The position numbers and the translations under genes were made by a program. DNA of 64,000 nucleotides from Hymenobacter psychrophilus (GTDB lineage Bacteria; Bacteroidota; Bacteroidia; Cytophagales; Hymenobacteraceae). Position 1 is the first letter of the stretch; every line of letters begins with the position of its first letter. The notes under the pieces are model-generated. The model did no database searches. It was not told the DNA's origin and saw only the letters and a list, made by a program, of their open reading frames with translations. Location: NCBI RefSeq assembly GCF_900107135.1, contig NZ_FNOV01000006.1, forward strand, positions 124,001 through 188,000, in the 5' to 3' direction. Shown here in pieces: positions 25,106 to 33,927 of the stretch.

Positions 25106-25960
25106 TTACTGCAGCGGGGTGCTGCCGATGTCCGTCAGCTGGTCGTTGGTTACGATGATGCCGGTACGGGTAACCTGCTTGTAGCTGCCCTGGTTGGCCG
25201 GCGCGGTGGCCGAAGGGAAGAACTCGACCCGGTAGGTGCCCGAGGGCAGGGCGCCCAGCTGGAAGGCGCCGGCCACATCGGCGGAGGTGCTGAACGTGTC
25301 GGCGGGCGTGATGGACGAGCGGATGGCCAGCACCTGCGGCAGGGCCGCGGCTGGGGTTACCGTGCCGCGCAGGCCGCCCCGGATATCCTGGGCCACCACC
25401 CGAATCACGGGCTTGAGCAGGTAGCGCTCCTTTTTGTCGTTGCCGGGCTTCCAGTTGCCGCGCTCCACAATGGATTTGGCCACGTCGAAATCGAGCAGCA
25501 GCTGGTAGTTGCTGCTTTGCTGGTACAGGTCTTTCTTGCTAAGCTTGAGCTTCACGCCCGACGACTGGCCGCTGGGCGTTTTCAGGTCGTAGCGCTGGCC
25601 GTCGCGGCCGGTTACGTAGCTGTCGGGGCCGAGAATCAGGCGGATTTCCTTCAGCTGGCCCGGCTCGAAATCGGAGCTAACCAGCAGCGCCGAGCGGCCG
25701 TTCACGTACTCCAGCACGTTGATGGGCTGCGCCTGGAAAGGCAGCAGCTGCCAGCCATCAGGGTTGCCTTCTTCCTTCAGATGAATCTCAATCTGGCGCA
25801 CATCGAGTATTACCGCCCGAAAATCACCGGGAGCATCCGTCAGACGCACTTCGAGCGTGCCGGACGCAAGCGCGTCGTCCGACTTATCATTATTGCTACA
25901 GGAGGCCAGCAGCAGCGGGGCGGCCACGAAGACATAGAACAGCGGGCGGGCAAACAGCAT
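25106..25960 (-). CDS. DUF4382-domain lipoprotein
   Basis: The 284-residue protein has a lipoprotein signal (FVAAPLLLASC, Cys20) and is probably surface or periplasm anchored. Residues of about 34-190 match the DUF4382 pattern (GTLEVRLTDAPGDFRAVILD, EIHL, LLDFDVAKSIVERG). A C-terminal beta-sandwich (about 195-284; AGAFQLGALPSGTYRVEFFP) resembles a carboxypeptidase-regulatory or SdrD-B-like module. Function is unknown. The family is common in Bacteroidota as secreted carbohydrate-surface type proteins. It lies downstream of the AsmA gene, separated by a terminator, so it is probably its own unit. Confidence 0.88.
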   Translation of the reverse strand: MLFARPLFYVFVAAPLLLASCSNNDKSDDALASGTLEVRLTDAPGDFRAVILDVRQIEIHLKEEGNPDGWQLLPFQAQPINVLEYVNGRSALLVSSDFEPGQLKEIRLILGPDSYVTGRDGQRYDLKTPSGQSSGVKLKLSKKDLYQQSSNYQLLLDFDVAKSIVERGNWKPGNDKKERYLLKPVIRVVAQDIRGGLRGTVTPAAALPQVLAIRSSITPADTFSTSADVAGAFQLGALPSGTYRVEFFPSATAPANQGSYKQVTRTGIIVTNDQLTDIGSTPLQ

Positions 25961-25986
25961 GGCAGATGGGTGAATTGGTGGAATAA

Positions 25987-26020
25987 AAAGCCCGGGGCGA
26001 TGCTTGCGCCGGCGGGCTTT
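25987..26020 (-). terminator. Terminator of the AsmA-family gene (minus strand)
   Basis: The outer stem 25987-25994 with 26013-26020 pairs AAAGCCCG with CGGGCTTT around an internal GC-rich loop. Read on the minus strand, it ends in TTTTT. It lies 53 bases after the AsmA-family stop. Confidence 0.7.
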
Positions 26021-26072
26021 GCGGCCCTACAACAAACTAGCCAAAAATTGCACTTCCTCAGCACGACCGAAA

Positions 26073-29000
26073 TTAACCGCCCGCTTTGGCCGTATCGGCC
26101 GGGGCTTTGGGGGCGGCGGGCTTGGGCGCCGGAGCCGGGGTGGCCGCAGGGGTCGGCTTGGGCTCGGTGGGGGCCGGCGCTGGGGTCGGAGCAGGGGCCG
26201 GCTTGGGCTTACCGAAGAGACTATTGAGGCCCTTTTTGGCCTGCTCGCGCAGCTTGGCTTCGGCTTCGAGGCGGCGCTTCTCCAGCTCCTGCTGGGCGCG
26301 GAGCTCCAGCTCCTGGCGCTTCACCAGGGCTTCTTTCTTGAGGCTATCCTGGGAAAGCAGCAGCTTGGCGGCCAAACCGGCCTTCGAGTCGTCGAGCTTG
26401 CTTTGCACAATGCCACTAACCAGTTCCTTAGCAATATCCTTGGCCTGGCCCTTCACGCTACCGCTGCTCAGCTTTACCTGGGGGTTACTCATGGTGCCGC
26501 CGATAGTCAGGCCCAAGGTCACGCGCTCGGTACTTTTGAGGTTGGCTACGCCGGTGAGGCGGGTGAGCTGGCTGCTGAGGGCACTACCGACCTGACCCGT
26601 GGGTACATCAAGAGCCGCCACGTATTCCAGCCCGCCGTCGGCAATGCTGTTCGAGCCGCCCACCGTCATCTTAATCTGGCCCACGTTCAAATCAAACGGT
26701 TTCACCACGAAGTTGCCGTTGATAATTTCGGCCGCCACGTCCTTGTTGGTTACCACGAAATTCTTCAGCTCCTGCAGTTGCGTAAGGTTGCTGATTTTGG
26801 CCAGCACCGGCGAGCTGGCCACGGCCGCCCGCACAATATCGAACACACCCTTGCCGGTCAGGGTGCTGTAGCGGGGCAGCATATCGGGGCCCATTTCACC
26901 GCTCACGTTGAAGTTGGTCGAGAAGATGCCCTCCAGATTGGCCGCCAGCGGCACCAGCGTTTTAATCGAGTTGAAGGCCGCAAACGCCTGCTGGAAGTTC
27001 AGGTTCTTCACGTTCAGCCTGAAATCGAACTTCGGGTGGGCCAGGTTCTGGCTGCTGTATGAGCCGTTAGTGGCAAAAGCGCCGCCGAGCGTATTGAAAG
27101 TGAGGCCTTTGAGCGTGGCTACTTGGTTGCGCACCGTCACGGTGCCCTTCACGTCGTTCAGCTTCAGGTTGTCATAGAGCACCTGGCCCACGGTGGTGTT
27201 CATGGTCAGGTCGAACTCCTTCGGAATCTGCAGCACGCCATCGGCCTGGGCGGTGGCGGCGGGGGCTTTGGCCGTGGCCTTGGCGCCGGCGGTGGGCTTG
27301 GCGCTCACCTCGTCTACCATCCACTCGTTCAGGTTGAAGCGGCGCGAGTTCACCGTAAGATCGCCGCGCAAGGGCTGGCCGGGCACGAACAGGTAGCCCA
27401 GGTAGTTGCTGATGGTGCCCGAAGCCGCCACGTCCGACGAGCCCACGAAACCCTGCAGGTCGCGCAGCACAATCTGGTCGTTATTAAAGGTGGCCGTGGC
27501 CTGGCTCACCTTCATGCCCTGCGGAAAATCGGGACTCTTGTAATCGATGTTGCGCGCCTGCACGGTGCCCGAGGCTACTACTGATTGGTAACGGCCGGCC
27601 TCAATGTCGGCCATGTTGCCCCGGGCAGCCACGTTGCCGCTCAAGCGGCCGGCCACCGTCATGCCTTCGAGCGGAAAAATTTTGGTGAGCTTGGTCAAAT
27701 CCACCGTGCCTTTCACATCGGTGTCAAACGCCAGCTTGTCCACGCCCTGGGTGGCCACGCGGCCTTCCAGCGGCTCACCATCAAGCAGCATTTTAAACTG
27801 CGGGATGTTGACTTTGGTGTCGTTTATCTGGCCCGTGGGGTTGGTGACGGTGCCGTTCAGCGTCAGGTTCTCGATGGGGGCCGGAAACTGCTTGCTCTTC
27901 ACGTAGCCGTTGGTCAGGTTCATTCTGGCCTGAATAACGGGCATGCGGGTAGCCGAATATACCCCCTTGGCGGTGGCATCCACGAACAGCTTGCCGCGTA
28001 GCAGCAAGTCCTTCACCGGGTACACTTTCAGCATTTCGGCCAAATCCACGTTAGCTTTCAAGCGGCCGTCCACGTTCATCGGGGCCAGCCCGTCGATGGC
28101 CACCTGCCCGTCAATCGGGTTCTTGCCCAAATCGAGGTGAAACTGCTTCACGTTCACTTTCACGTTGTTGGTGAAGCCCGACGGGTTGTCGACCACCATG
28201 TCCACGTTGATGTTGCGGGCGCGCTCGGGCAGGGCCGGGTACTGGAAGCTGCCGTCCTTGATCTGCAGATTCACGCCGTAGCCGGGCATCTGCAGCGCGT
28301 TCTGCACGCCCTTGAAATATCCGTCAAACGCCACTTTGCCATCGGCCTTGATGTCCTTGAACTGCTCGTTGTACGCGCCCGGTACCAGACTCAGGATGTT
28401 CTTGAAATCGGTTTCCAGCGCCTTGAAGGTGAGGTCGTACACAATGTCGGTGGCGTTGGGCAGGCCGATGGTGCCCTGGAAGGTGGCCGGAAAGTCGTTC
28501 AGCTTCACCTTATTGTCTTTGAAGGTGAAGAGCATCTTCTCCAGATTCATTGCCATCGTCACGTCGGCGTCGAGCTGCTTGTTGCTCACGTACTGCACGC
28601 CATCGTAGCTCAGCGAGGCCGATTGGGCCGTGGTCTGGCTCACCATATCGAAGATGTTCTGCTCAAAGTCGCCCGAGCCGGTGTGCTCGATGCCGCGCAG
28701 CTCCATCCCGAACGGGATGCTCCGGTCGTCGTAGCGCAGGTGGCCTTTGTTGATCTGCCAGCCCTTAATGGCCAAACTCACCGCCGAGGTATCCTGCCCC
28801 TTAGTAGCGGCAGCCGAGTCCGACACAAAGATGTCCCAGTTGGCGCGGCCGCTTTTCAGCACCTTTATATTTATGTCGGGCTCTTCGAGGGTGATGTTCT
28901 TGATCTTTATCTGGTCGCCGCTGATAACACTCATTAGGTTCAGGCCCACCCGGGTTTCGGGCAGGTAGGCCAGCGTATCGCGCGAGAACGAGTCCTGGCC

Positions 29001-29222
29001 AATAATGCGCAGCTGGCTGATGCGCAGCGCCAGGTCGGGGAAGCTGCTCAGCAGCGTTACATCGATGTTTTCGGGGTCGTACTGCACCTCGGCCCGCACG
29101 CGTTGGGCGAGTTGTTGGTCGAAGGCAGCTTTAATTTTATCTTTGAACAGCAGCGGCGCCGCGGCCAGAAAGGCCACCAGCACCACCAGAAAAATCCCGA
29201 GGCCGACAAAAAACTTACGCAT
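26073..29222 (-). CDS. AsmA-family protein
   Basis: This is a 1049-residue protein with one N-terminal transmembrane helix (FFVGLGIFLVVLVAFLAAAP) and a long periplasmic body. The AsmA N-terminal pattern is clear (ENIDVTLLSSFPDLALRISQ, DQIKIKNITLEEPDINIKVL). Near the C-terminus is the AsmA_2-like part (TVGGSNSIADGGLEYVAALD), then a coiled coil (about 965-1010, Lys/Glu/Leu-rich) and a Pro/Ala tail of alternating AP and TP. AsmA-like proteins are related to TamB and are thought to bridge lipids between membranes or to affect outer-membrane assembly. Together with TamB at 7-12 kb, this is the second such bridge-type gene here. A -7 box lies at 29299. Confidence 0.92.
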   Translation of the reverse strand: MRKFFVGLGIFLVVLVAFLAAAPLLFKDKIKAAFDQQLAQRVRAEVQYDPENIDVTLLSSFPDLALRISQLRIIGQDSFSRDTLAYLPETRVGLNLMSVISGDQIKIKNITLEEPDINIKVLKSGRANWDIFVSDSAAATKGQDTSAVSLAIKGWQINKGHLRYDDRSIPFGMELRGIEHTGSGDFEQNIFDMVSQTTAQSASLSYDGVQYVSNKQLDADVTMAMNLEKMLFTFKDNKVKLNDFPATFQGTIGLPNATDIVYDLTFKALETDFKNILSLVPGAYNEQFKDIKADGKVAFDGYFKGVQNALQMPGYGVNLQIKDGSFQYPALPERARNINVDMVVDNPSGFTNNVKVNVKQFHLDLGKNPIDGQVAIDGLAPMNVDGRLKANVDLAEMLKVYPVKDLLLRGKLFVDATAKGVYSATRMPVIQARMNLTNGYVKSKQFPAPIENLTLNGTVTNPTGQINDTKVNIPQFKMLLDGEPLEGRVATQGVDKLAFDTDVKGTVDLTKLTKIFPLEGMTVAGRLSGNVAARGNMADIEAGRYQSVVASGTVQARNIDYKSPDFPQGMKVSQATATFNNDQIVLRDLQGFVGSSDVAASGTISNYLGYLFVPGQPLRGDLTVNSRRFNLNEWMVDEVSAKPTAGAKATAKAPAATAQADGVLQIPKEFDLTMNTTVGQVLYDNLKLNDVKGTVTVRNQVATLKGLTFNTLGGAFATNGSYSSQNLAHPKFDFRLNVKNLNFQQAFAAFNSIKTLVPLAANLEGIFSTNFNVSGEMGPDMLPRYSTLTGKGVFDIVRAAVASSPVLAKISNLTQLQELKNFVVTNKDVAAEIINGNFVVKPFDLNVGQIKMTVGGSNSIADGGLEYVAALDVPTGQVGSALSSQLTRLTGVANLKSTERVTLGLTIGGTMSNPQVKLSSGSVKGQAKDIAKELVSGIVQSKLDDSKAGLAAKLLLSQDSLKKEALVKRQELELRAQQELEKRRLEAEAKLREQAKKGLNSLFGKPKPAPAPTPAPAPTEPKPTPAATPAPAPKPAAPKAPADTAKAGG

Positions 29223-29540
29223 AAACAGATGCTTAAAAGAGGTAGATTTCGGCCGCCAGGCTGATTATCAGAACAATCAGCCCGCCTACCGACCCGGGCA
29301 AAAGTAAGGAGAAACTCAACCGCACCGTAGTTTTATACAACGGCGCACCGGCGCAATAGCTTGCATCTCGTCGCTGCTGATGTTGCCGATGCGGGTCATT
29401 CGGCGGCTGGCTGACGTAGCCAACCAGCGTCGTTCAATAACGAGACCCCAGCGGCTGCATCTCTACACCGGCCACACTTTCACAGTTCCTGGCGGACTCC
29501 GGGCACCAAACCCGCCGGCCCGCTCGTTAGCAGCCCACGT
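29223..29540. other. Divergent intergenic region between the AsmA gene and porP/sprF
   Basis: These 318 bases hold the promoter-like box for the AsmA gene (29299-29306). I see no gene, no clear hairpin and no convincing plus-strand promoter. Confidence 0.6.
29299..29306 (-). promoter_or_regulatory. -7 box for the AsmA-family gene
   Basis: On the minus strand this reads TACTTTTG, an exact TAnnTTTG match, 77 bases before the ATG. No TTG -33 is at ideal spacing. Confidence 0.4.
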
Positions 29541-30587
29541 ATGCGAAGCACCAGCAATTCGGCGGCAGAACCCAGGAAGCGGCGGCAGTGGCTGGCCGCC
29601 GCCGGGCTGCTGCTGGCTGGCCCCGCCGCCGTGGCCCAGGACCTGTACTTCGCCCAGCCGTTTGCCAACCGTATGCAGCTCAACCCCGCCTATGCCGGCC
29701 TGCTCGACGACTATGGCGTGACGCTAAGCTACCGTAATCAGTTCCCCACCCTGGCCGGCACGTTCCAGACCACCCAGCTGGCCGCCGATTACCGCCTGCG
29801 CAACCAACGCAGCGCCTTTGGCCTGCTGATAAACCAGGACCGCACGGGGGCCGTGGGCTACACCCGCCTGCAGGCGGGGGGCGTGTACGCCTACCACGTG
29901 CGCCTGAACCGCCAGCTTAGCCTCAGCGGCGGGGCCACGCTCAGCTACGGCCGCCAGCGCGTCGGCTACAGCAACCTAATCTTCGGCGACCAGCTCTCCG
30001 ATGACGGCCAGGTGCGCAACCTCAGCCAGGAAGCCGCTGATTATGCGCCCGTTAACTACCTCACGGCCAGTGTGGGCGGGCTGCTGTTCGGGCCGCAGTT
30101 CTGGCTGGGCGTGGCAGCCCACCACCTCAACCAGCCCGACCTGGGCTTTGCCGCTCAGGCCGCGCTGCCGATGCGCCTGAACGTGCAGGGCGGCTACAAA
30201 TTCTACTTTGCCAAGGTAAACACCGTGCGCGAGCAGCGCGAGGTCAGCTTGAGCCCCACGGCCGGCTACACCCGCCAGGGCAACTCGGAACGCACCGACC
30301 TTGGATTGTATTTTACCACGACGCCACTTACACTCGGGGCCGTGTACCGGGGCCTGCCGCTACCCGGTGCCCCCCGCCCCCAGCAGGTACTTACGGCCGT
30401 AGCGGGTATCAGCGCGGGCACTTTTCGGCTTGGTTATAGCTACGATGTCAGCCTCAGTCAGTTCAGCGCCGATTTAGGTGGTGCCCACGAGCTTTCGCTC
30501 ACGCTGCGCGAGTTCGATACGCTGGAAGCAGCCTGGCGCCGACTGAAGCGACGCAATTACCCGAAAATTCCTTGCCCGGCTTTTTAA
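29541..30587 (+). CDS. PorP/SprF-family type IX secretion membrane protein
   Basis: The 348-residue protein has an N-terminal signal (RQWLAAAGLLLAGPAAVAQ) and the family opening QDLYFAQPFANRMQLNPAYA, in which the NPAY/AG motif is diagnostic. The remainder is a run of amphipathic strands ending in an outer-membrane barrel. PorP/SprF proteins belong to the type IX secretion machinery and often help individual large adhesins reach the surface. Here it directly precedes gldJ. The basic C-terminus (RRLKRRNYPKIPCPAF) is unusual for a barrel end, and the gldJ promoter overlaps it. Confidence 0.9.
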   Translation: MRSTSNSAAEPRKRRQWLAAAGLLLAGPAAVAQDLYFAQPFANRMQLNPAYAGLLDDYGVTLSYRNQFPTLAGTFQTTQLAADYRLRNQRSAFGLLINQDRTGAVGYTRLQAGGVYAYHVRLNRQLSLSGGATLSYGRQRVGYSNLIFGDQLSDDGQVRNLSQEAADYAPVNYLTASVGGLLFGPQFWLGVAAHHLNQPDLGFAAQAALPMRLNVQGGYKFYFAKVNTVREQREVSLSPTAGYTRQGNSERTDLGLYFTTTPLTLGAVYRGLPLPGAPRPQQVLTAVAGISAGTFRLGYSYDVSLSQFSADLGGAHELSLTLREFDTLEAAWRRLKRRNYPKIPCPAF

Positions 30588-30602
30588 AATGTTGTATTAT
30601 TG
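30572..30602 (+). promoter_or_regulatory. gldJ promoter (-33 TTG, -7 TATTATTG)
   Basis: TTG (30572-30574) and TATTATTG (30595-30602) are 20 bases apart, matching the Bacteroidota spacing. The -7 box deviates from TAnnTTTG at one base. The gldJ ATG is 53 bases downstream. The promoter overlaps the last codons of porP/sprF, so gldJ can be expressed on its own. Confidence 0.65.
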
Positions 30603-30655
30603 CACCCGACTTGCCTTGTCTAAATGCTTTCTTAACAGGTAGTTTCAACTTGATC

Positions 30656-31909
30656 ATGAATATTTCCAAGTACCTGGGCTTCGCCCTCGTCGGAGCTTGT
30701 GCCCTGACTGCCTGTAATAAGGGCGGACGTTCAGCCACCAACCCCGGCAAATACAGCTCGACCACGGGCATTGAGTACAACACCGAGGAAGGCATGAAGG
30801 TGTCTGACTATCAGGGAATCCCTGAGGGTCCGGGTTTGGTGTTTATCGAAGGTGGCCGCACGGTGCTGGGCTCGGCCGAAGAGGACGTGGCCATGACCCA
30901 CGACAACTTGGAGCGTACCGTTACGCTGGCCTCTTTCTACATGGATGAGGTGGAAGTAGCCAACATCCACTGGCTCGAATACCTGCACTACGTGCGTAAA
31001 GACTCGGCCGAGGAATTCTACATGTCGGCCCTGCCCGACACCACCGTGTGGGCCCGCGAGCTGTCGTTCAACGACCCGTACGTAGATTATTACCTGCGAT
31101 ACCCCGGCTTCCGCTACTTCCCGGTAGTGGGTGTGAGCTGGTTGCAGGCCAACGACTTCTGCACTTGGCGCACGGCCAAAGTGAACGAAGTATTGGCCGG
31201 TGAGGCGTCTGAGAGTGGTGGCGGTAGCCGTAAGGGTGGCCTGTTTAGCCGCAAGAAGAACAAGGGCGGCGACGCGGCCGAAGGCACTTCCGACAACGGT
31301 GGTGTGAAAATCGCCATCGAAAACGGTAACACCCTGCCCAACTACCGCCTGCCCACCGAGGCCGAGTGGGAATACGCTGCGCAGGCCCTCATTGGTACCC
31401 AGGAGACCGGCAACGAAAACCAGGAGAACAAGCGCATTTACCCCTGGGATGGCCGGCAGGTACGCAACCCCTATGGCAAAGGTCGCGGGCAGTTCCTGGC
31501 CAACTTTAAGCGTGGCCGCGGCGACTACGCCGGTATTGCCGGCTCGCTCAACGATGGCGCTATGATTACCGAGCAGGTATTCTCGTATCCGCCCAACGAC
31601 TATGGCCTCTACAACATGGCCGGCAACGTGAACGAGTGGGTGCAGGATATCTACCGTCCCCTTTCTTACGAGGATGTGGAAGATTTGAACCCCTTCCGCC
31701 GCAACGGCTACCTCGACCCCTCGGAGAAGTATGACAAGAAGGGCTACCAGTCGCTCATCGACGACCATGTACGCGTGTACAAGGGCGGCTCGTGGCGCGA
31801 CGTAGCCTACTGGCTCTCGCCCGGTACGCGCCGTTTCATGGCCGAAGACTCCGCCACGGCTACCATCGGTTTCCGCTGCGCGATGATCAACGCCGGCTCG
31901 AACAAATAG
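30656..31909 (+). CDS. gldJ: GldJ, gliding motility / type IX secretion lipoprotein
   Basis: This 417-residue lipoprotein starts at ATG 30656 (MNISKYLGFALVGACALTAC, lipid Cys20). The open frame begins upstream at 30572, but that would bury the signal. It has the SUMF1/formylglycine-enzyme-like fold: GPGLVFIEGGRTVLGS, LPTEAEWEYAAQ, NMAGNVNEWVQDIYRP and FRCAMIN. The block ALPDTTVWARELSFNDPYV ... YFPVVGVSWLQANDFCTWRT is characteristic of GldJ. GldK is a close relative, but it would be followed by gldLMN, which is not the case here. GldJ is needed for GldK stability and gliding in Flavobacterium. A basic Gly/Ser/Lys linker (about 190-215) interrupts the fold. A strong terminator follows. Confidence 0.85.
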   Translation: MNISKYLGFALVGACALTACNKGGRSATNPGKYSSTTGIEYNTEEGMKVSDYQGIPEGPGLVFIEGGRTVLGSAEEDVAMTHDNLERTVTLASFYMDEVEVANIHWLEYLHYVRKDSAEEFYMSALPDTTVWARELSFNDPYVDYYLRYPGFRYFPVVGVSWLQANDFCTWRTAKVNEVLAGEASESGGGSRKGGLFSRKKNKGGDAAEGTSDNGGVKIAIENGNTLPNYRLPTEAEWEYAAQALIGTQETGNENQENKRIYPWDGRQVRNPYGKGRGQFLANFKRGRGDYAGIAGSLNDGAMITEQVFSYPPNDYGLYNMAGNVNEWVQDIYRPLSYEDVEDLNPFRRNGYLDPSEKYDKKGYQSLIDDHVRVYKGGSWRDVAYWLSPGTRRFMAEDSATATIGFRCAMINAGSNK

Positions 31910-31973
31910 AACCACAGGTGCTGCAGATGAGAAAGAACTCGTTCTGACACAGCAGCTTGCAGGATATTCCAAA

Positions 31974-32013
31974 CAGCAAAACAGCCACCCCATGCGGGGT
32001 GGCTGTTTTGCTG
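31974..32013 (+). terminator. Intrinsic terminator after gldJ
   Basis: A perfect 18-bp stem (31974-31991 with 31996-32013) has the loop ATGC, and the stem itself contains the T-run TTTTG. It lies 64 bases after the gldJ stop. Confidence 0.8.
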
Positions 32014-32123
32014 ATCAAGCAGACTGTTCTTCCAAATGAATCGATAATACCCGCCATTCAATCTGCCAGCAGAGCAACTACCGGCCAGCAAAACGAATCC
32101 TTTTCATCCACAGCATCTGTGAT

Positions 32124-32822
32124 TTAGGCGACGGCGATGGTAGCTACGCTGACTTCGCGGGCCCCGGCGGCGAGCAGGGCGGCGCAGCAAGCTTCGAGCG
32201 TGGCCCCGGTGGTCAGCACGTCATCCACAACTAGTATGTGCTGGTCCGCGAGTAAGTCGGGGCGGGCAGCTTCGAAAACGGTGGCTACATTTTGCCAGCG
32301 CTGCAGGCGGTTTTTCCGGGTCTGCGATTCGGTGGCGGCGGTGCGGCGCAGGACCTCGGGCTGCCAGGTACAGCCTAAAGCAGTGGCCAGTCCCTCGGCG
32401 AAGCTGTCGGCCTGGTTGTAGCCGCGGCGGGCCAGTTTGCGCGGGTGCAGTGGCACGGGCACCACCAAGCCGAACGTATCGGTGTAGCCGGCTGCGGCCA
32501 ACTCGTGGCCGAAGTGGCGACCCAGCACCCTGCCCACTTGCTGTTGATTGCGGTATTTAAGCGCGTGCAGCAGGTGCTGAACCCGGCCGTGTTTCTGGAA
32601 CGTGAGGTAGCCCAGCACATGCGTAACCGGCAGCTTTCCCCAGAAGCGGCGGGCCAGCGGGTTCTCGGCGGGCGGCAGCCGGTGGTAGTCGGTGTAGGGC
32701 AGCTGAGCGCGGCAGTCGGTGCAGAGGTCATCCTCGCCCCGGGCCAGCGGATCCTGGCAGGCCAGGCATACCCGCGGAAACAGCAGGCTCACGAAATCGG
32801 AAAGTGCAACGGGCAGCGGCAT
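32124..32822 (-). CDS. comF: ComF-family phosphoribosyltransferase-like protein
   Basis: This is a 232-residue protein from ATG 32822 (MPLPVALSDFVSLLFP). The longer frame to 32954 lacks conserved sequence. An N-terminal zinc-finger-like cluster (CLACQDPLARGEDDLCTDC) is followed by LKYRNQQQVGRVLG and the PRPP-binding loop ILVVDDVLTTGATLEAC. ComF proteins act in DNA uptake and transformation in competent bacteria, probably as accessory proteins for single-stranded DNA import. Their exact reaction is not settled. A perfect palindrome sits in the divergent gap upstream. Confidence 0.92.
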   Translation of the reverse strand: MPLPVALSDFVSLLFPRVCLACQDPLARGEDDLCTDCRAQLPYTDYHRLPPAENPLARRFWGKLPVTHVLGYLTFQKHGRVQHLLHALKYRNQQQVGRVLGRHFGHELAAAGYTDTFGLVVPVPLHPRKLARRGYNQADSFAEGLATALGCTWQPEVLRRTAATESQTRKNRLQRWQNVATVFEAARPDLLADQHILVVDDVLTTGATLEACCAALLAAGAREVSVATIAVA

Positions 32823-32886
32823 AGCAACGGGGCGGCAAGCGGGCCTGGAGGAAAACTTCTCCCTAATTTTAGGGCTTAATGCTGAA

Positions 32887-32910
32887 ACTTCAACACCGGG
32901 GTGTTGAAGT
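32887..32910. promoter_or_regulatory. Palindrome in the comF / AhpD-like divergent gap, possible operator
   Basis: Two perfect 11-bp arms (32887-32897 and 32900-32910) flank a GG centre. The site lies 65 bases before the comF ATG and 113 bases before the opposite ATG, a position suitable for a dimeric regulator. It could also be a simple RNA hairpin. No regulator gene is adjacent. Confidence 0.5.
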
Positions 32911-33022
32911 GAGCCGGCTCGTGCTGTATGCCGGCCCAGTTGCACTACGCGCAATAGCCGGGCAAATCAGCTAGTAAGCCTAGTCAGCACCTCAACACTT
33001 CACTCAGTCAGTATAGTAAGCC

Positions 33023-33400
33023 ATGAGCATCGTCACCGAATTCAACGATTACCGCCAGCGCATGAATGAGAAAATCATGGCGGCCGACAACAAGGTTATC
33101 AAGCGGTTTTTCAACCTCGATACCAATACGTACCAGGATGGCGCGCTCGACGTGAAAACCAAAGAGTTGCTGGGTCTGGCCTGTTCAATGGTACTGCGCT
33201 GCGACGACTGCATCAAGTACCACCTGGGCAAGTGCTACGAGGAGAAAGTGAGCGAGGAGGAAATCTACGAGCTGTTCGCCATTGCCAACCTTATCGGGGG
33301 CAGCATCGTGATTCCGCACTTCCGACGGGCCGTGGAGTACTGGGAAGCCCTCAAGGAAGAGACCGTAACCCCGCCGCCCGTTCATCCGCACGCCGTTTAA
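33023..33400 (+). CDS. Carboxymuconolactone decarboxylase / AhpD-like protein
   Basis: The 125-residue helical protein has the AhpD-like redox motif RCDDCIKYHL (CxxC followed by His at the usual distance) and the family pattern KTKELLGLACSMVL. Members with this CxxC-xxxH arrangement work as alkylhydroperoxidases or thiol-linked reductases. The decarboxylase function of the namesake is less likely. The following gene starts two bases after its stop, so the two are almost certainly co-transcribed. Confidence 0.88.
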   Translation: MSIVTEFNDYRQRMNEKIMAADNKVIKRFFNLDTNTYQDGALDVKTKELLGLACSMVLRCDDCIKYHLGKCYEEKVSEEEIYELFAIANLIGGSIVIPHFRRAVEYWEALKEETVTPPPVHPHAV

Positions 33401-33402
33401 AC

Positions 33403-33765
33403 ATGCTCGATCCTCAGGAAACCGAAGCCCAGTTCGAGCACCGCTGGTGGGAGTTGATGACCGAAATGCGCGTCCGCTTCGGTAAGAAACCCGACCTGAA
33501 TGCCCTGCTGCTACTCATTGGCGTGCAGGAGCTGGGCCAGGGTGCGGGGCCTTTCACGAAGGAGCAGAAGCAGGATTTGATGCACATTGCCACTTGCCGG
33601 CTGTTCAGCATTTCGGGCTACTACGAGCGCGAAAGCGTGGATGCCGAAGGCTGGCCCCATTACCGGCTATTGCAGCAATTGCCCTTCTCCAACCTCAAGG
33701 AGCAGGAGCGCATGCTAAAATGGCACGTGCTGGAATACTTCGACGAGCAGAATCAGGAGGAATAA
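33403..33765 (+). CDS. Conserved hypothetical protein, partner of the AhpD-like gene
   Basis: ATG 33403 follows the previous stop by two bases. The 120-residue protein is soluble, mostly helical, and rich in Glu, Trp and aromatic residues (EHRWWELMTEMRVRFGKKPD, GYYERESVDAEGWPHYRLL). It has a single Cys and no known motif. I recognise it only as a Bacteroidota-type small protein. Tight coupling to the CxxC gene suggests joint function, which is an inference. A palindrome of the dispersed family follows. Confidence 0.8.
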   Translation: MLDPQETEAQFEHRWWELMTEMRVRFGKKPDLNALLLLIGVQELGQGAGPFTKEQKQDLMHIATCRLFSISGYYERESVDAEGWPHYRLLQQLPFSNLKEQERMLKWHVLEYFDEQNQEE

Positions 33766-33787
33766 AGAAGCAGCAACAAAGAACGTT

Positions 33788-33899
33788 GTCATGCTGAGCT
33801 GGTTGAAGCATCTCTACCGCGATAATTCCGAAGTTCAGGCAGCTTAGCAGTGCCAGGCTTACCGTTGCGGTAGAGATGCTTCGATCAGCTCAGCATGAC
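33788..33899. repeat. Intergenic palindrome with 33-bp arms
   Basis: Arms 33788-33820 and 33867-33899 match with two differences, both G-T-compatible in RNA, around a 46-base spacer. The core is GTCATGCTGAGC ... GAAGCATCTCTACCGC, the same variant as in 48541-48670. The right arm ends 28 bases before the xth start and includes an in-frame ATG (33895). Confidence 0.92.
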
Positions 33900-33927
33900 G
33901 TTCTTTTTGCGCCGGAAAATCCATCAG

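Noticed and set aside
32887..32910. Transposon end or attachment site
   Set aside because: Only one copy, no flanking duplication and no recombinase gene nearby. An operator or RNA hairpin is more economical.
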